A stretch of 53,095 nt of DNA from Clostridia bacterium (GTDB taxonomy: Bacteria > Bacillota > Clostridia > Christensenellales > UBA1242), in contig CAAGAO010000017.1 in assembly GCA_900767835.1 (NCBI GenBank), positions 1-53,095 of the forward strand. Reading direction: 5' to 3'. The number at the start of each line of letters is the position of its first letter. Position 1 is the first letter of the stretch. Positions 27,058-34,319 of the stretch are shown one piece after another. A program made the position numbers and the translations under genes. Under the pieces are notes generated by a model that ran no database searches, was not told the origin of the DNA, and saw only the letters and a program-made list of their open reading frames with translations.

Positions 27058-27111
27058 GGTAGCACCCCTCAGTCGTTTGCAATAGCAAATGCCAGCACCC
27101 TGACAGGTAGC
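27058..27111. repeat. CTCAGTC-type intergenic repeat
   Basis: In a 310-base gap, GTAGCACCCCTCAGTCG leads into a TTTGC-aatag-CAAA hairpin and then GCCAGCACCCTGACAGGTAGC-like sequence. CTCAG/CTGA-type pairing and flanking GTAGC words are visible. It is GC-richer than its surroundings and recalls, from memory, a short hairpin repeat (CCCTCAGTC-hairpin-GACAGC) common between genes of gut Clostridia. It is not coding. Confidence 0.4.
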
Positions 27112-27220
27112 AAAAGATAGTAATTGTTTATACATTCATAAATTTTCATAACTATTATGCTAACCAATTCCGCGTCATACAATTTTAATTACTATAATCA
27201 CTAATAACATTATGACATAA

Positions 27221-27249
27221 AAAATGCAAGGCTTTGTGCCTTGCATTTT
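27221..27249 (-). terminator. Terminator of rplM-rpsI
   Basis: AAAATGCAAGGC (27221-27232) pairs perfectly with GCCTTGCATTTT (27238-27249) around TTTGT. It lies 16 bases after the rpsI stop. Confidence 0.9.
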
Positions 27250-27264
27250 GATTGAATCTGCAAA

Positions 27265-27678
27265 TTATCTCTTTGAGAATTGACTTGCTTTACGAGCTTT
27301 TTTAAGACCGTATTTTTTACGTTCTTTCATTCTTGAATCTCTTGTTATAAAGCCTGCTTTTTTAAGTTCGGGTCTATAAGATTCATCTGCTTCGCATAAT
27401 GCTCTTGCAATACCATGGTTGATTGCTCCGGCTTGACCTGAAAGACCACCGCCATATACATTAACCATAACATCGTATTTATCGTTTGCACCAACAAGGT
27501 TTAAACTTTGTGTTGCAACTAATTGATAAATATCTGAACCAAAGTATTCTTCTAATGATTGTTTATTAACAACAATTTTGCCGTTGCCGTTAGGAATAAG
27601 TCTAACTCTGGCAACTGAAGTTTTACGTCTACCAGTTCCCATAGATGTAGGAACAACCTTTTTAACTGCTTTTGCCAT
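27265..27678 (-). CDS. rpsI: 30S ribosomal protein S9
   Basis: A 137-residue S9, near the decoding site of the small subunit. Family marks are GTGRRKTSVARVRL, VNVYGGGLSGQAGAI and the basic C-terminus ending KARKASQFSKR, whose last residues reach towards P-site tRNA. Its ATG overlaps the rplM stop (TAATG), with AAGGAG inside the end of rplM, so translation is coupled. The rplM-rpsI pair is conserved across bacteria. Confidence 0.98.
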   Translation of the reverse strand: MAKAVKKVVPTSMGTGRRKTSVARVRLIPNGNGKIVVNKQSLEEYFGSDIYQLVATQSLNLVGANDKYDVMVNVYGGGLSGQAGAINHGIARALCEADESYRPELKKAGFITRDSRMKERKKYGLKKARKASQFSKR

Positions 27679-28121
27679 TATTTTCTAACTCCTTTTAACT
27701 CTACAACGATTGGTTGTTGAGCGGTTTGCTCGTGCTCTGCACCTTTATAGATTTTGCAACGAGTTGCTTGTTTTCTGCCTAAAACTGTTTTTGGAAGCAT
27801 ACCTTTAACTGCTTTTAAAACAACTTCATCAGATTTTGTAGCAAGCATAGTGCCATAGTTAGTTTCTTTTAAGCCACCAATGTAGCCTGAGTGTGTTCTA
27901 AATTGTTTTTGAACTGCTTTTTTACCAGTTAAAACAACTTTATCTGTATTTATAATTACAACATAGTCACCAGTGTCAACGTGAGGTGTAAAGTCAGGTT
28001 TGTTTTTGCCAGATAAAATATCAGCAACTTGTGAAGCAAGACGGCCAAGAGGCATATTAGTTGCATCTACCAAGTACCATTTTCTTTGCACATTTTCTGG
28101 TTTTGCCATAAATGTTTTCAT
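27678..28121 (-). CDS. rplM: 50S ribosomal protein L13
   Basis: A 147-residue L13, an early-assembling large-subunit protein. Diagnostic segments are RKWYLVDATNMPLGRLAS, GDYVVIINTDKVVLTG and AVKGMLPKTVLGR. The start at 28121 is supported by TTAGGAGAAT upstream. It is transcribed from a strong promoter (28235-28263) through a leader of about 107 bases, and overlaps rpsI by one base. Confidence 0.98.
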   Translation of the reverse strand: MKTFMAKPENVQRKWYLVDATNMPLGRLASQVADILSGKNKPDFTPHVDTGDYVVIINTDKVVLTGKKAVQKQFRTHSGYIGGLKETNYGTMLATKSDEVVLKAVKGMLPKTVLGRKQATRCKIYKGAEHEQTAQQPIVVELKGVRK

Positions 28122-28228
28122 TTTAATGATTCTCCTAAATTTTAATTCTTCGTATATGTTTGCTTAACCAATTTATATTTAGCGTGAGGGGCTAATTCAC
28201 AAAAAAATATGCCTTTTAAAGCAAAGAC
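28122..28228 (-). promoter_or_regulatory. rplM leader, possible L13-type autoregulatory RNA
   Basis: The roughly 107-base untranslated leader between the rplM promoter and start contains a TTAGC-ccctcac-GCTAA hairpin. Firmicutes are known to carry an L13 leader motif here through which the protein limits its own synthesis. Whether this sequence fits that model needs a covariance search; only the position and hairpin are seen. Confidence 0.4.
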
Positions 28229-28234
28229 AAAGTG

Positions 28235-28263
28235 ATTTTATCACAATGCCCCAACCTTGTCAA
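28235..28263 (-). promoter_or_regulatory. Promoter of rplM-rpsI
   Basis: On the minus strand TTGACA (28263-28258), a 17-base spacer and TAAAAT (28240-28235) with an upstream TGA form a strong extended -10 promoter. Confidence 0.75.
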
Positions 28264-28397
28264 GCATATTTTAGATTTTTACAAGCAAATTCAAGAATAA
28301 TTTTACAATTCAACTTTCATCGTTTATATATTGTTTAAAACTTACAATTTTATCAATAATTTACGCATGTTTTCACCTTTAAATAATTAAAAAAACA

Positions 28398-28426
28398 TTG
28401 ACAATAAAAAGTATATATTGTATATT
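28398..28426 (+). promoter_or_regulatory. Promoter of the Cys-rich peptide operon
   Basis: A perfect TTGACA (28398-28403), a 17-base spacer and TATATT (28421-28426) lie just ahead of the peptide gene. The predicted start near 28433 leaves a leader of about 16 bases that is essentially the GAGGAGG ribosome binding site. Confidence 0.8.
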
Positions 28427-28448
28427 GAAAACGAGGAGGTATTAGAGC

Positions 28449-28571
28449 ATGAAAATAATTAACTCTTGCGTTTTAGTTAATGCTAAAACATTGGAAAATG
28501 TATACAATCAAAGTTATACCTGCAACGACAATTGTCTTGATGCTTGTACTTGCACTGGAAATTGCGAATAG
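28449..28571 (+). CDS. Six-cysteine RiPP precursor peptide, SCIFF-like
   Basis: A 40-residue peptide with cysteines at 7, 25, 29, 33, 35 and 39, five of them in the last 16 residues (pattern C-x3-C-x3-C-x-C-x3-C-E). The N-terminal half (VLVNAKTLENVYNQ) looks like a leader; NAKTLENV recalls the leader of SCIFF peptides (six cysteines in forty-five residues), but the SCIFF core SCQSACKTSC is absent. A strong GAGGAGG site lies nine bases before the ATG, with a consensus promoter behind it. It is followed by a hairpin and two radical SAM/SPASM genes. A substrate role is inferred from this context; CLI_3235 and Clo7bot Cys-rich peptides are alternative families to compare. Confidence 0.8.
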   Translation: MKIINSCVLVNAKTLENVYNQSYTCNDNCLDACTCTGNCE

Positions 28572-28579
28572 GGGAAACG

Positions 28580-28615
28580 GGTGGAATGCAAATTGTTTTG
28601 CTTTCCACCATTTTT
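28580..28615 (+). terminator. Hairpin between precursor and maturase genes (attenuator-like)
   Basis: GGTGGAA (28580-28586) pairs with TTCCACC (28603-28609), continued inside by GCAAA/TTTGC (28588-28592 with 28597-28601), then ATTTTT follows. It lies eight bases after the peptide stop and before the first maturase. Partial termination here would give more peptide mRNA than enzyme mRNA, as is common for RiPP operons. Confidence 0.7.
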
Positions 28616-28717
28616 CTAATAACCTAATACAACCACAATCAAGTAGATTACAACAAAATTACAAAAAAATATAATGATTTTGTTTGGCAATAAAATTAAA
28701 ATAATTTGGAGATAAAA

Positions 28718-29977
28718 ATGAAATATAGTAAATACAACATCATAAAACAACAAAAAGAAGATACATATTTGGTGTATAACTCAATTTCTAAAGCAAGTTT
28801 AGAAATTAACAATGAGTATAAAGAAAAATACTTTGACAAAGAATCATTAGAGGGTTTAACCGCGCAAGAAATTCAACTATTGAAAAGTAATAATTTTATT
28901 ATTGATGACAATAGAGATGAATTTCAAGAAATACAATATATGTTTAATCAAAACTATTTTTGTAAAGACCCTTTAAATATTGTATTAGTTCCAACACTTG
29001 CCTGCAACTTTTCATGTCCATATTGTTTTGAAAAAGTTGTTTGCGATAAATATATTAACAACGATTATTTTTCTGTATTAAAAAAATATGCTGAAAAAAA
29101 TTTTAAACACCACTCTTTAGTTCAAATAAGTTTGTTTGGTGGCGAACCATTAGTAAAAGCAAATGAAATGTTAGATTTTTTAAAATACACGAAAGAAGAT
29201 TCACTTAAAAATGGTTATGTTTTAAAAACCAGCATTGTTACAAATGGTTCACTTTTAACAGAAGTAATTTTAAATGAACTATTAAGTTATGGTTTATTCT
29301 CATTACAAATAACCCTAGACGGAGATGCTCCCTCTCACAACAAAACTCGTTGTTTTAAAGATGGTAGAGGCTCTTTTGACCTGTTAATAGAAAAAATAAA
29401 AATGGTTATTGAAGCAACAAAAAACATTCCTGATTTTTTGTTTAATTTACGCATAAATTTAAACAACAATCAAAAAGAAGATTTGATTAACATTTTAAAT
29501 CGTTTCACACAAGAAGAGAGGAAACATATACGCCTTTTAATTAGAGTTATATATAACACAGACAAATATAAAAATGAAAACTCAAACAGTTTGGATGATT
29601 TAAAACAATATTATGAAATTGCTATTAATATGGGCGCAAACTTAGTTAAAAACTCATATTATTATCAAGTTTGCGAGGCTTGTGCCGATTCCCGCTTCTT
29701 CTATCTAATGCCCGACTTAACAATGTGGAAATGCATCAATGACTTAAATTTTGATAAAGCAAAAGTTGGAAAAATTAATCAAGATGGCACAATTTCAATA
29801 AATTTTGAAAATATTGTAAACTGGTATAATAATGCAAATTGTTTTACAGATCAAAAATGTAAAAACTGCAAAAAATTACCAGACTGTTATGGCGGTTGCA
29901 TATTGCATAAATGCAAAAAAGGCACTCGCTCGTGCAAAACTTTTGACATGGCTTGTCTGCCATATTGTATGAGGTAG
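28718..29977 (+). CDS. Radical SAM/SPASM peptide maturase 1
   Basis: A 419-residue radical SAM enzyme. Residues 1-80 (YNIIKQQKEDTYLVYNSIS...) form the N-terminal region seen in peptide-modifying SPASM enzymes and may bind the leader. The cluster motif is C96-x3-C100-x2-C103 (LACNFSCPYCFE), followed by LFGGEPL. The C-terminal SPASM region holds about twelve cysteines (CEACADS, KCIND, KCKNCKKLPDCYGGC, then three more), enough for two auxiliary iron-sulfur clusters. Start 28718 is preferred over the in-frame TTG at 28706 because GGAG lies seven bases upstream. It probably installs thioether or other carbon-linked bonds on the adjacent peptide; the exact reaction is inferred. Confidence 0.9.
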   Translation: MKYSKYNIIKQQKEDTYLVYNSISKASLEINNEYKEKYFDKESLEGLTAQEIQLLKSNNFIIDDNRDEFQEIQYMFNQNYFCKDPLNIVLVPTLACNFSCPYCFEKVVCDKYINNDYFSVLKKYAEKNFKHHSLVQISLFGGEPLVKANEMLDFLKYTKEDSLKNGYVLKTSIVTNGSLLTEVILNELLSYGLFSLQITLDGDAPSHNKTRCFKDGRGSFDLLIEKIKMVIEATKNIPDFLFNLRINLNNNQKEDLINILNRFTQEERKHIRLLIRVIYNTDKYKNENSNSLDDLKQYYEIAINMGANLVKNSYYYQVCEACADSRFFYLMPDLTMWKCINDLNFDKAKVGKINQDGTISINFENIVNWYNNANCFTDQKCKNCKKLPDCYGGCILHKCKKGTRSCKTFDMACLPYCMR

Positions 29978-29978
29978 T

Positions 29979-31220
29979 ATGAAACATTCTTTTTACAATA
30001 TAATCTATAAAGTCAAAAAACGCGGATACTTGATTTTTAATACTTTAAATCAAGTATTAGTTTTTATTTCATATAACGATTATTCCGATTTCTTGGAAAT
30101 GAACATACAAAATCCAAATTATAAAGATTGGGTAAACCAAGGTTTAATTGTTGACAAAAACACAAAAGAATATCAAGAGAAACTTAACAAGTTAAATGTA
30201 AATTGTGGTCAAATTATTACATTGTTTACAACAACCACTTGCAACGCAAGATGTGACTACTGTTTTGAAAGTGGTATAAAAACATTATATATGACTGAGT
30301 CACAAGCCCAACAAATTGCCCATCAAATTATAAAGTCAATAAGTGCCAATCGCCTTCACATATCTTGGTTTGGAGGCGAACCGCTTCTAAACACTAAAGC
30401 AATAGACACCATCACTTCAATAATAAAGCCCTATTGTGAAACAAACAACATAAAATATACAGCATCAGTCATCACTAATGGAAGTTTAATTGACAATGAA
30501 ATAATATCCAAAATAAAAAACGATTGGAATGTTTTATCAGTTCAAATCACTTTAGATGGCACAAAGAAAAAATATAATAAAATCAAAAACTACGCCGATA
30601 AAAGCAATTTTGATAAAGTAATCAATAATATAAAAAGATTATCAGAACAACAAAGAGTAACTATAAGAGTAAACTTTAATAAAAACAATTTAAGAAATTG
30701 TTTAAAACTTGTAAAATACTTAAATAAAATTGGCTTAACTCGTGAGAAAATATATCTATATTTTGCACCAATTTCTTTTTCTTTTAAAAACAAAAACGAA
30801 CTAAACAAACTTTATAAAAAAATATTTTTTTACCTTGTAAAATATGGTTATATTAAATCATTATCTTACTTTAATTTTCATCTAGCCAAAACTCATTGTC
30901 AGGCAGACCAACCAAATTCTTTTTGTATTTTCCCGAACGGAAATGTTTCAAAATGTCAGCGAGAAAGACCAGAACTCTCTACGGTATCAATATTTGAAGA
31001 TAATTGGTTAAATAAATTAAACAACAATTTTACCAATCAAAAAGAAATCAACAATTTTGAATGCAATAATTGTAAAATATTGCCATTATGCTGTTACGGG
31101 TGTAAAATTCAAGATCAAAACATTTTAACAAAATATCATTGTGAAAGATGTTATATGTATGCAGACTGTATGCCAGCTATAATGGAATGTTTAGAAAAAA
31201 TATATTTAAAACGAAAATAG
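29979..31220 (+). CDS. Radical SAM/SPASM peptide maturase 2
   Basis: A 413-residue second radical SAM enzyme, only distantly like the first. The N-terminal domain (YNIIYKVKKRGYLIFNTLNQ) parallels maturase 1. The cluster motif is C88-x3-C92-x2-C95 (TTCNARCDYCFE), then SWFGGEPL. The SPASM part has CQADQPNSFC, PNGNVSKC, CNNCKILPLCCYGC and CERCYMYADC. It begins one base after the stop of maturase 1, with GAGG just upstream, so the two are coupled. Two non-identical maturases for one precursor suggest two successive or two different modifications, or a heteromeric enzyme. No transporter or protease gene follows. Confidence 0.9.
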   Translation: MKHSFYNIIYKVKKRGYLIFNTLNQVLVFISYNDYSDFLEMNIQNPNYKDWVNQGLIVDKNTKEYQEKLNKLNVNCGQIITLFTTTTCNARCDYCFESGIKTLYMTESQAQQIAHQIIKSISANRLHISWFGGEPLLNTKAIDTITSIIKPYCETNNIKYTASVITNGSLIDNEIISKIKNDWNVLSVQITLDGTKKKYNKIKNYADKSNFDKVINNIKRLSEQQRVTIRVNFNKNNLRNCLKLVKYLNKIGLTREKIYLYFAPISFSFKNKNELNKLYKKIFFYLVKYGYIKSLSYFNFHLAKTHCQADQPNSFCIFPNGNVSKCQRERPELSTVSIFEDNWLNKLNNNFTNQKEINNFECNNCKILPLCCYGCKIQDQNILTKYHCERCYMYADCMPAIMECLEKIYLKRK

Positions 31221-31256
31221 TAATCTAAAAAAATCAACTTTCTTTTATATGTTAGA

Positions 31257-31303
31257 TAATTAAAAAGTGAACGAAAATAATCTTTCCGTTCACTTTTTAA
31301 TTA
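31257..31303. terminator. Terminator of the radical SAM operon
   Basis: AAAAAGTGAACG (31262-31273) pairs with CGTTCACTTTTT (31287-31298), with TAATT/AATTA extending it. T runs on both strands let it serve the convergent CobW gene as well. Confidence 0.85.
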
Positions 31304-31408
31304 TTAAATTTTATTCTAAATGTAAATCAAAATACAATAAATATATTATTCTTTACATTAATAATTATTCTAAATCATATCTTCATTAATTTTAACAAAA
31401 TATGGTTT

Positions 31409-32653
31409 TTATTCCAAACAATCGTCTAACATTTTGATTATTGCTTTTTTATCCATATTTTTACCGATGAATACTAATTTTGTAATTCTGTCGCCAATGT
31501 CTTCTCTCCAATCGGCACGTATATCTTCATTATTCAACAAAATTTCTTCTTGTTGTTTTTGTGGGAGGCTAGCAACCCAAGGACCTGCATTAAAAGCATT
31601 TTTTTGATGTCCGGCTTGTTCAAACATATGCATATTTTCTTCATCATCACTAAGCCACATTACACCTTTACATCTTATAATGGTTTTAGGAAAATTATTT
31701 ACAAAATTAATAAATTTTTGTTTGTTGAATGGTTGTCTACGAGTATAAACGAATGTATCTATGCCATATTCCAACACTTCGCCTTCGCCATGGTGATGGT
31801 GGTGGTGATGTTCGTGATGATGTTCTTCTTGGTCATCATTGTCATCATTGTGATGATGTTCTTCTTCATCGTGGTGATGATTGTGGTCTTCATCTTCATC
31901 GTCATCATCATCTTCTTCTTCATTTTGAGCATTTAATTCTTTAACCCAAGCGGCGGACATTGATGCTTTATCAAAATCAAACGATTTAGTGTTTAAAATT
32001 TTGTTTAAATCTACTTTGCCATAATCGGCTTCAATAATTTCGGCATCTGGTTGAAGTGCTTTTACCACTGCTTCAACTTCTGCTAATTGTTCTTTTGTTA
32101 TAGAACCTGCCTTGTTAATAATGATTTTAGTACAAAATTCAATTTGTTGAATGATTAAGTTTTCAATATCTTCTTCATCAACTTGGTCTTTTAATAAATT
32201 TCTGCCAGAGCCAAATTCATCAACCAATCTGCAAGCATCAACAACAGACACAACATTGTCCAACCTAACAGTAGTTGGTAAATTATATCTTTCTGTGGCT
32301 TCGCTCAAAATTTGAATTGTTTGTACAATAGGCACTGGTTCACAAATACCACTTGCTTCAATCATAATATAATCAAACCTGTTAGATGCTGCAAGTTCTG
32401 CAATTTGTTTCATTAAATCTTCTTTTAAAGTACAACAAATACAACCATTTGAAAGTGGAACCAAACTGTTATCTTGTCCACTAACAACTCCGCCTTTTGC
32501 AATTAAATTTGCGTCAACATTGACCTCACCTATATCATTTACAATAACAGCAACTTTGTAACCTTGTTGATTAGACAAAACATAATTAAGTAGTGTAGTT
32601 TTGCCCGCACCTAAATATCCGGTTAAAAGTGTAATTGGAATAACTTTTTTCAT
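31409..32653 (-). CDS. CobW/COG0523-family GTP-binding metallochaperone
   Basis: A 414-residue G3E-family GTPase. Walker A is GYLGAGKTT (about 12-20); the metal site NGCICCTL has C71, C73 and C74; EASGICEP is the Walker-B-like part. Between the GTPase domain and the CobW C-terminal domain lies a remarkable insert (about residues 240-292) of aspartate/glutamate and more than 25 histidines, a likely metal-storage or transfer segment. Members such as YciC/ZagA deliver zinc and are often Zur-regulated; cobalt or nickel are alternatives. No clear Zur box was seen. AAAGGAG precedes the ATG. It is monocistronic and convergent with the peptide operon. Confidence 0.9.
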   Translation of the reverse strand: MKKVIPITLLTGYLGAGKTTLLNYVLSNQQGYKVAVIVNDIGEVNVDANLIAKGGVVSGQDNSLVPLSNGCICCTLKEDLMKQIAELAASNRFDYIMIEASGICEPVPIVQTIQILSEATERYNLPTTVRLDNVVSVVDACRLVDEFGSGRNLLKDQVDEEDIENLIIQQIEFCTKIIINKAGSITKEQLAEVEAVVKALQPDAEIIEADYGKVDLNKILNTKSFDFDKASMSAAWVKELNAQNEEEDDDDDEDEDHNHHHDEEEHHHNDDNDDQEEHHHEHHHHHHHGEGEVLEYGIDTFVYTRRQPFNKQKFINFVNNFPKTIIRCKGVMWLSDDEENMHMFEQAGHQKNAFNAGPWVASLPQKQQEEILLNNEDIRADWREDIGDRITKLVFIGKNMDKKAIIKMLDDCLE

Positions 32654-32759
32654 ATTTTTTTATTTCTCCTTTAAACTTTACTATTTTACCACAAAAGCAT
32701 AGAAATGTTACAACTTTTTTTACAAATATATAATTAAGATGCTAATTTCAGTAATTTTT

Positions 32760-32935
32760 ATTATCGAAAGTTCTGTCTAAATACACCGAAGGAATATTCA
32801 AGCAAAACTGATGGTTATTCAAACAGGAAGTGCAAAATTTAATTTTACAAGTACGTTAGCACTAATTTTGAACTTGTTTCAAAATTTACTTCCTATTGTT
32901 TTTTTGTTTACCCTAAGAGCAAACAAAAAAACAAA
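32760..32935 (+). repeat. Cloverleaf repeat element, copy 2 (diverged)
   Basis: The header at 32761-32810 matches copies 1 and 3 with several changes that weaken its hairpin. The outer stem AAACAGGAAGT (32821-32831) with ACTTCCTATTGTTT (32888-32901) again has a two- to three-base bulge. Arms are AAAAT/ATTTT (32834-32846), AGTaC-gtta-GcACT (32850-32863, one mismatch) and AATTTTGAA/TTCAAAATT (32864-32886). A further perfect 13-bp hairpin, TGTTTTTTTGTTT/AAACAAAAAAACA, follows at about 32898-32934. It lies in the 413-base gap between CobW and the unknown gene pair; nothing else is seen there. Confidence 0.65.
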
Positions 32936-33067
32936 TATTAAAAATTACTTTAAATATTAAAAAATAGCGAGAACTCACCCATCTTCGTTTATGTTTTACT
33001 TATATAGTTAAAAAAATCATACATATTATCTAAAAATAGATATTCTGTATGATTGTTTGTTAAAATT

Positions 33068-33310
33068 TTAAACCCTACCAAACATTAAAACTTTATACAT
33101 ATCAAAAGCGATATCGTCAGAAAAATTTAAATCTTTTAAAATATTCATAGAAACATCTGCATCTAAACGAGAAAATGGTTTATTTGTTCGCAAAATTGAC
33201 TTAATGACAAAATGAAGTTTAATATTTTTTTCATCATCTTGTTTTAAATAATATGCTAAAAGTTCATCATTTCTATCCTTTAACACCTGTAAAGTATCTT
33301 TATATTTCAT
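33068..33310 (-). CDS. Hypothetical protein, 80 residues
   Basis: I do not recognise a family. The protein is predicted helical and charged, with a Lys/Asp-rich first half (LKDRNDELLAYYLKQDDEKN) and the segment PFSRLDADVSMNILKDLNF. No membrane segment, signal or cysteine is present. It starts 30 bases after the gene at 33341-33871, with AAAGGG upstream, so the two form a small operon. Both sit between repeat copies 2 and 3, which raises the possibility of an acquired cassette. Confidence 0.6.
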   Translation of the reverse strand: MKYKDTLQVLKDRNDELLAYYLKQDDEKNIKLHFVIKSILRTNKPFSRLDADVSMNILKDLNFSDDIAFDMYKVLMFGRV

Positions 33311-33340
33311 TTTTGTACCCTTTTTATATGGTTTTAAAAA

Positions 33341-33871
33341 TTATGCTTGTTTTGTTCTTGACTGAGTTAAGTATTTTTTAAAAGATGCTTTTAATGCATT
33401 TTTTTCTTTTTTATCATTTTTGCATTTGCAAAGAGAGTATGAATCATAAATTAATTTACTTTTTAAATCTTTTAGTGTTGTTTGGTTTGTCTCATTATTT
33501 TTAAATGATATTTCATAAGCTAAAGTATTGTCATCAGAAAGTTCTTTATTGTTTTTAACTCCCTCTTTATTATATAGTACAACAAGTCTATTTTCTCTAG
33601 TTGCTTTTTCGCCTACAACAAAGGTTGCAAAATACTCATCTAAATCTTTGATGTTGATTTTCTCTAATTGGTCATTTGGGAAAAATAGATTTTTAAAATC
33701 TTTAACATTAACAAAAGATTCTTTCCTATAATCACAATCTTTTACGCAACCAAGAAAAAGTTTTACTCTATCTTCCATTGGCATAACGATAAAAGAATTG
33801 CCTTTTGTTTTTGTATATTCTTCAACAAGTTTCATAAGTTCTTCATCACTAACAATTAAACTTTCTTCCAT
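33341..33871 (-). CDS. Hypothetical protein, 176 residues
   Basis: A soluble-looking, charged protein without signal peptide or membrane helix; no family recognised. The first third contains EELMKLVEEYTKTKGNSF, and the last 35 residues are very lysine-rich (CKCKNDKKEKNALKASFKKY), possibly nucleic-acid binding, which is only a guess. The ATG at 33871 is chosen over the GTG two codons earlier because GAGG then stands at the proper distance. It is first in a two-gene operon with the 80-residue gene. Confidence 0.6.
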   Translation of the reverse strand: MEESLIVSDEELMKLVEEYTKTKGNSFIVMPMEDRVKLFLGCVKDCDYRKESFVNVKDFKNLFFPNDQLEKINIKDLDEYFATFVVGEKATRENRLVVLYNKEGVKNNKELSDDNTLAYEISFKNNETNQTTLKDLKSKLIYDSYSLCKCKNDKKEKNALKASFKKYLTQSRTKQA

Positions 33872-34066
33872 AAGCACCTCGCTAATTATGTATATATTTT
33901 AACCTAAACAAATATAATTTGTCAATAGTGATAATATACATTTTAACAAAATTCGACACAAAACTCTATATACACAAAATCATTGTCAACTCCATAAAAA
34001 ACTCATTTTGCTCTAAAAAATTTAATTTTATATAAAATATAGGGGTAAAAAATAAAATTTCCTTTT

Positions 34067-34224
34067 GTTTATATTATCGGAAGTTTTGTCTGAATGCACC
34101 GAAGGTATATTCAAGCAAAACTGATGTTCATTCAAACTGTGATACCTTGATTTATCAAGGTGGTTGCGTTTAGCAACTTAAAATTTGACTAGTTCAAATT
34201 TTAACATCACATAGTTTATATTAT
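34067..34224 (+). repeat. Cloverleaf repeat element, copy 3 (best preserved)
   Basis: Bounded at both ends by the direct repeat GTTTATATTAT (34067-34077 and 34214-34224). The header hairpin is symmetrical: AGTTTTG/CAAAACT (34082-34088 with 34116-34122), TGAAT/ATTCA, ACC-gaa-GGT. The outer stem AAACTGTGAT (34134-34143) pairs with ATCAC-at-AGTTT (34206-34217). It encloses three arms: ACCTTGA/TCAAGGT (34144-34161), GTTGC/GCAAC (34163-34177) and AAAATTTGA/TCAAATTTT (34080s: 34180-34202). No open frame is present. Confidence 0.8.
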
Positions 34225-34235
34225 TCTTACATCGC

Positions 34236-34283
34236 TAAAAAACCCTTTAGTAATTTGCATATATACCAATTATTAAAGGGTTT
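34236..34283 (-). terminator. Terminator of prfA
   Basis: AAACCCTTTA (34240-34249) pairs with TAAAGGGTTT (34274-34283); on the minus strand the stem is followed by a run of T. An inner GTAATT/AATTAT stem is also visible. Confidence 0.8.
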
Positions 34284-34319
34284 ATTTTTTTAATTATAAA
34301 TACTAAAGCGAATGTCACT

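Noticed and set aside
28449..28571. Annotation as a true SCIFF peptide
   Set aside because: Six cysteines and a similar leader, but the SCQSACKTSC core is missing and there are two maturases, so only a resemblance is claimed.
28480..28674. 64-codon open frame overlapping the Cys-rich peptide in another frame
   Set aside because: It lacks a ribosome binding site and overlaps both the better-supported peptide gene and the attenuator hairpin.
31550..31944. Open frames antisense to the CobW gene, with valine/phenylalanine or histidine runs
   Set aside because: They are complements or frame shadows of the His/Asp-rich insert and have no translation signals.
32760..34224. CRISPR array
   Set aside because: Repeats are few, long, far apart and internally structured, with no regular spacers and no cas genes in the window.
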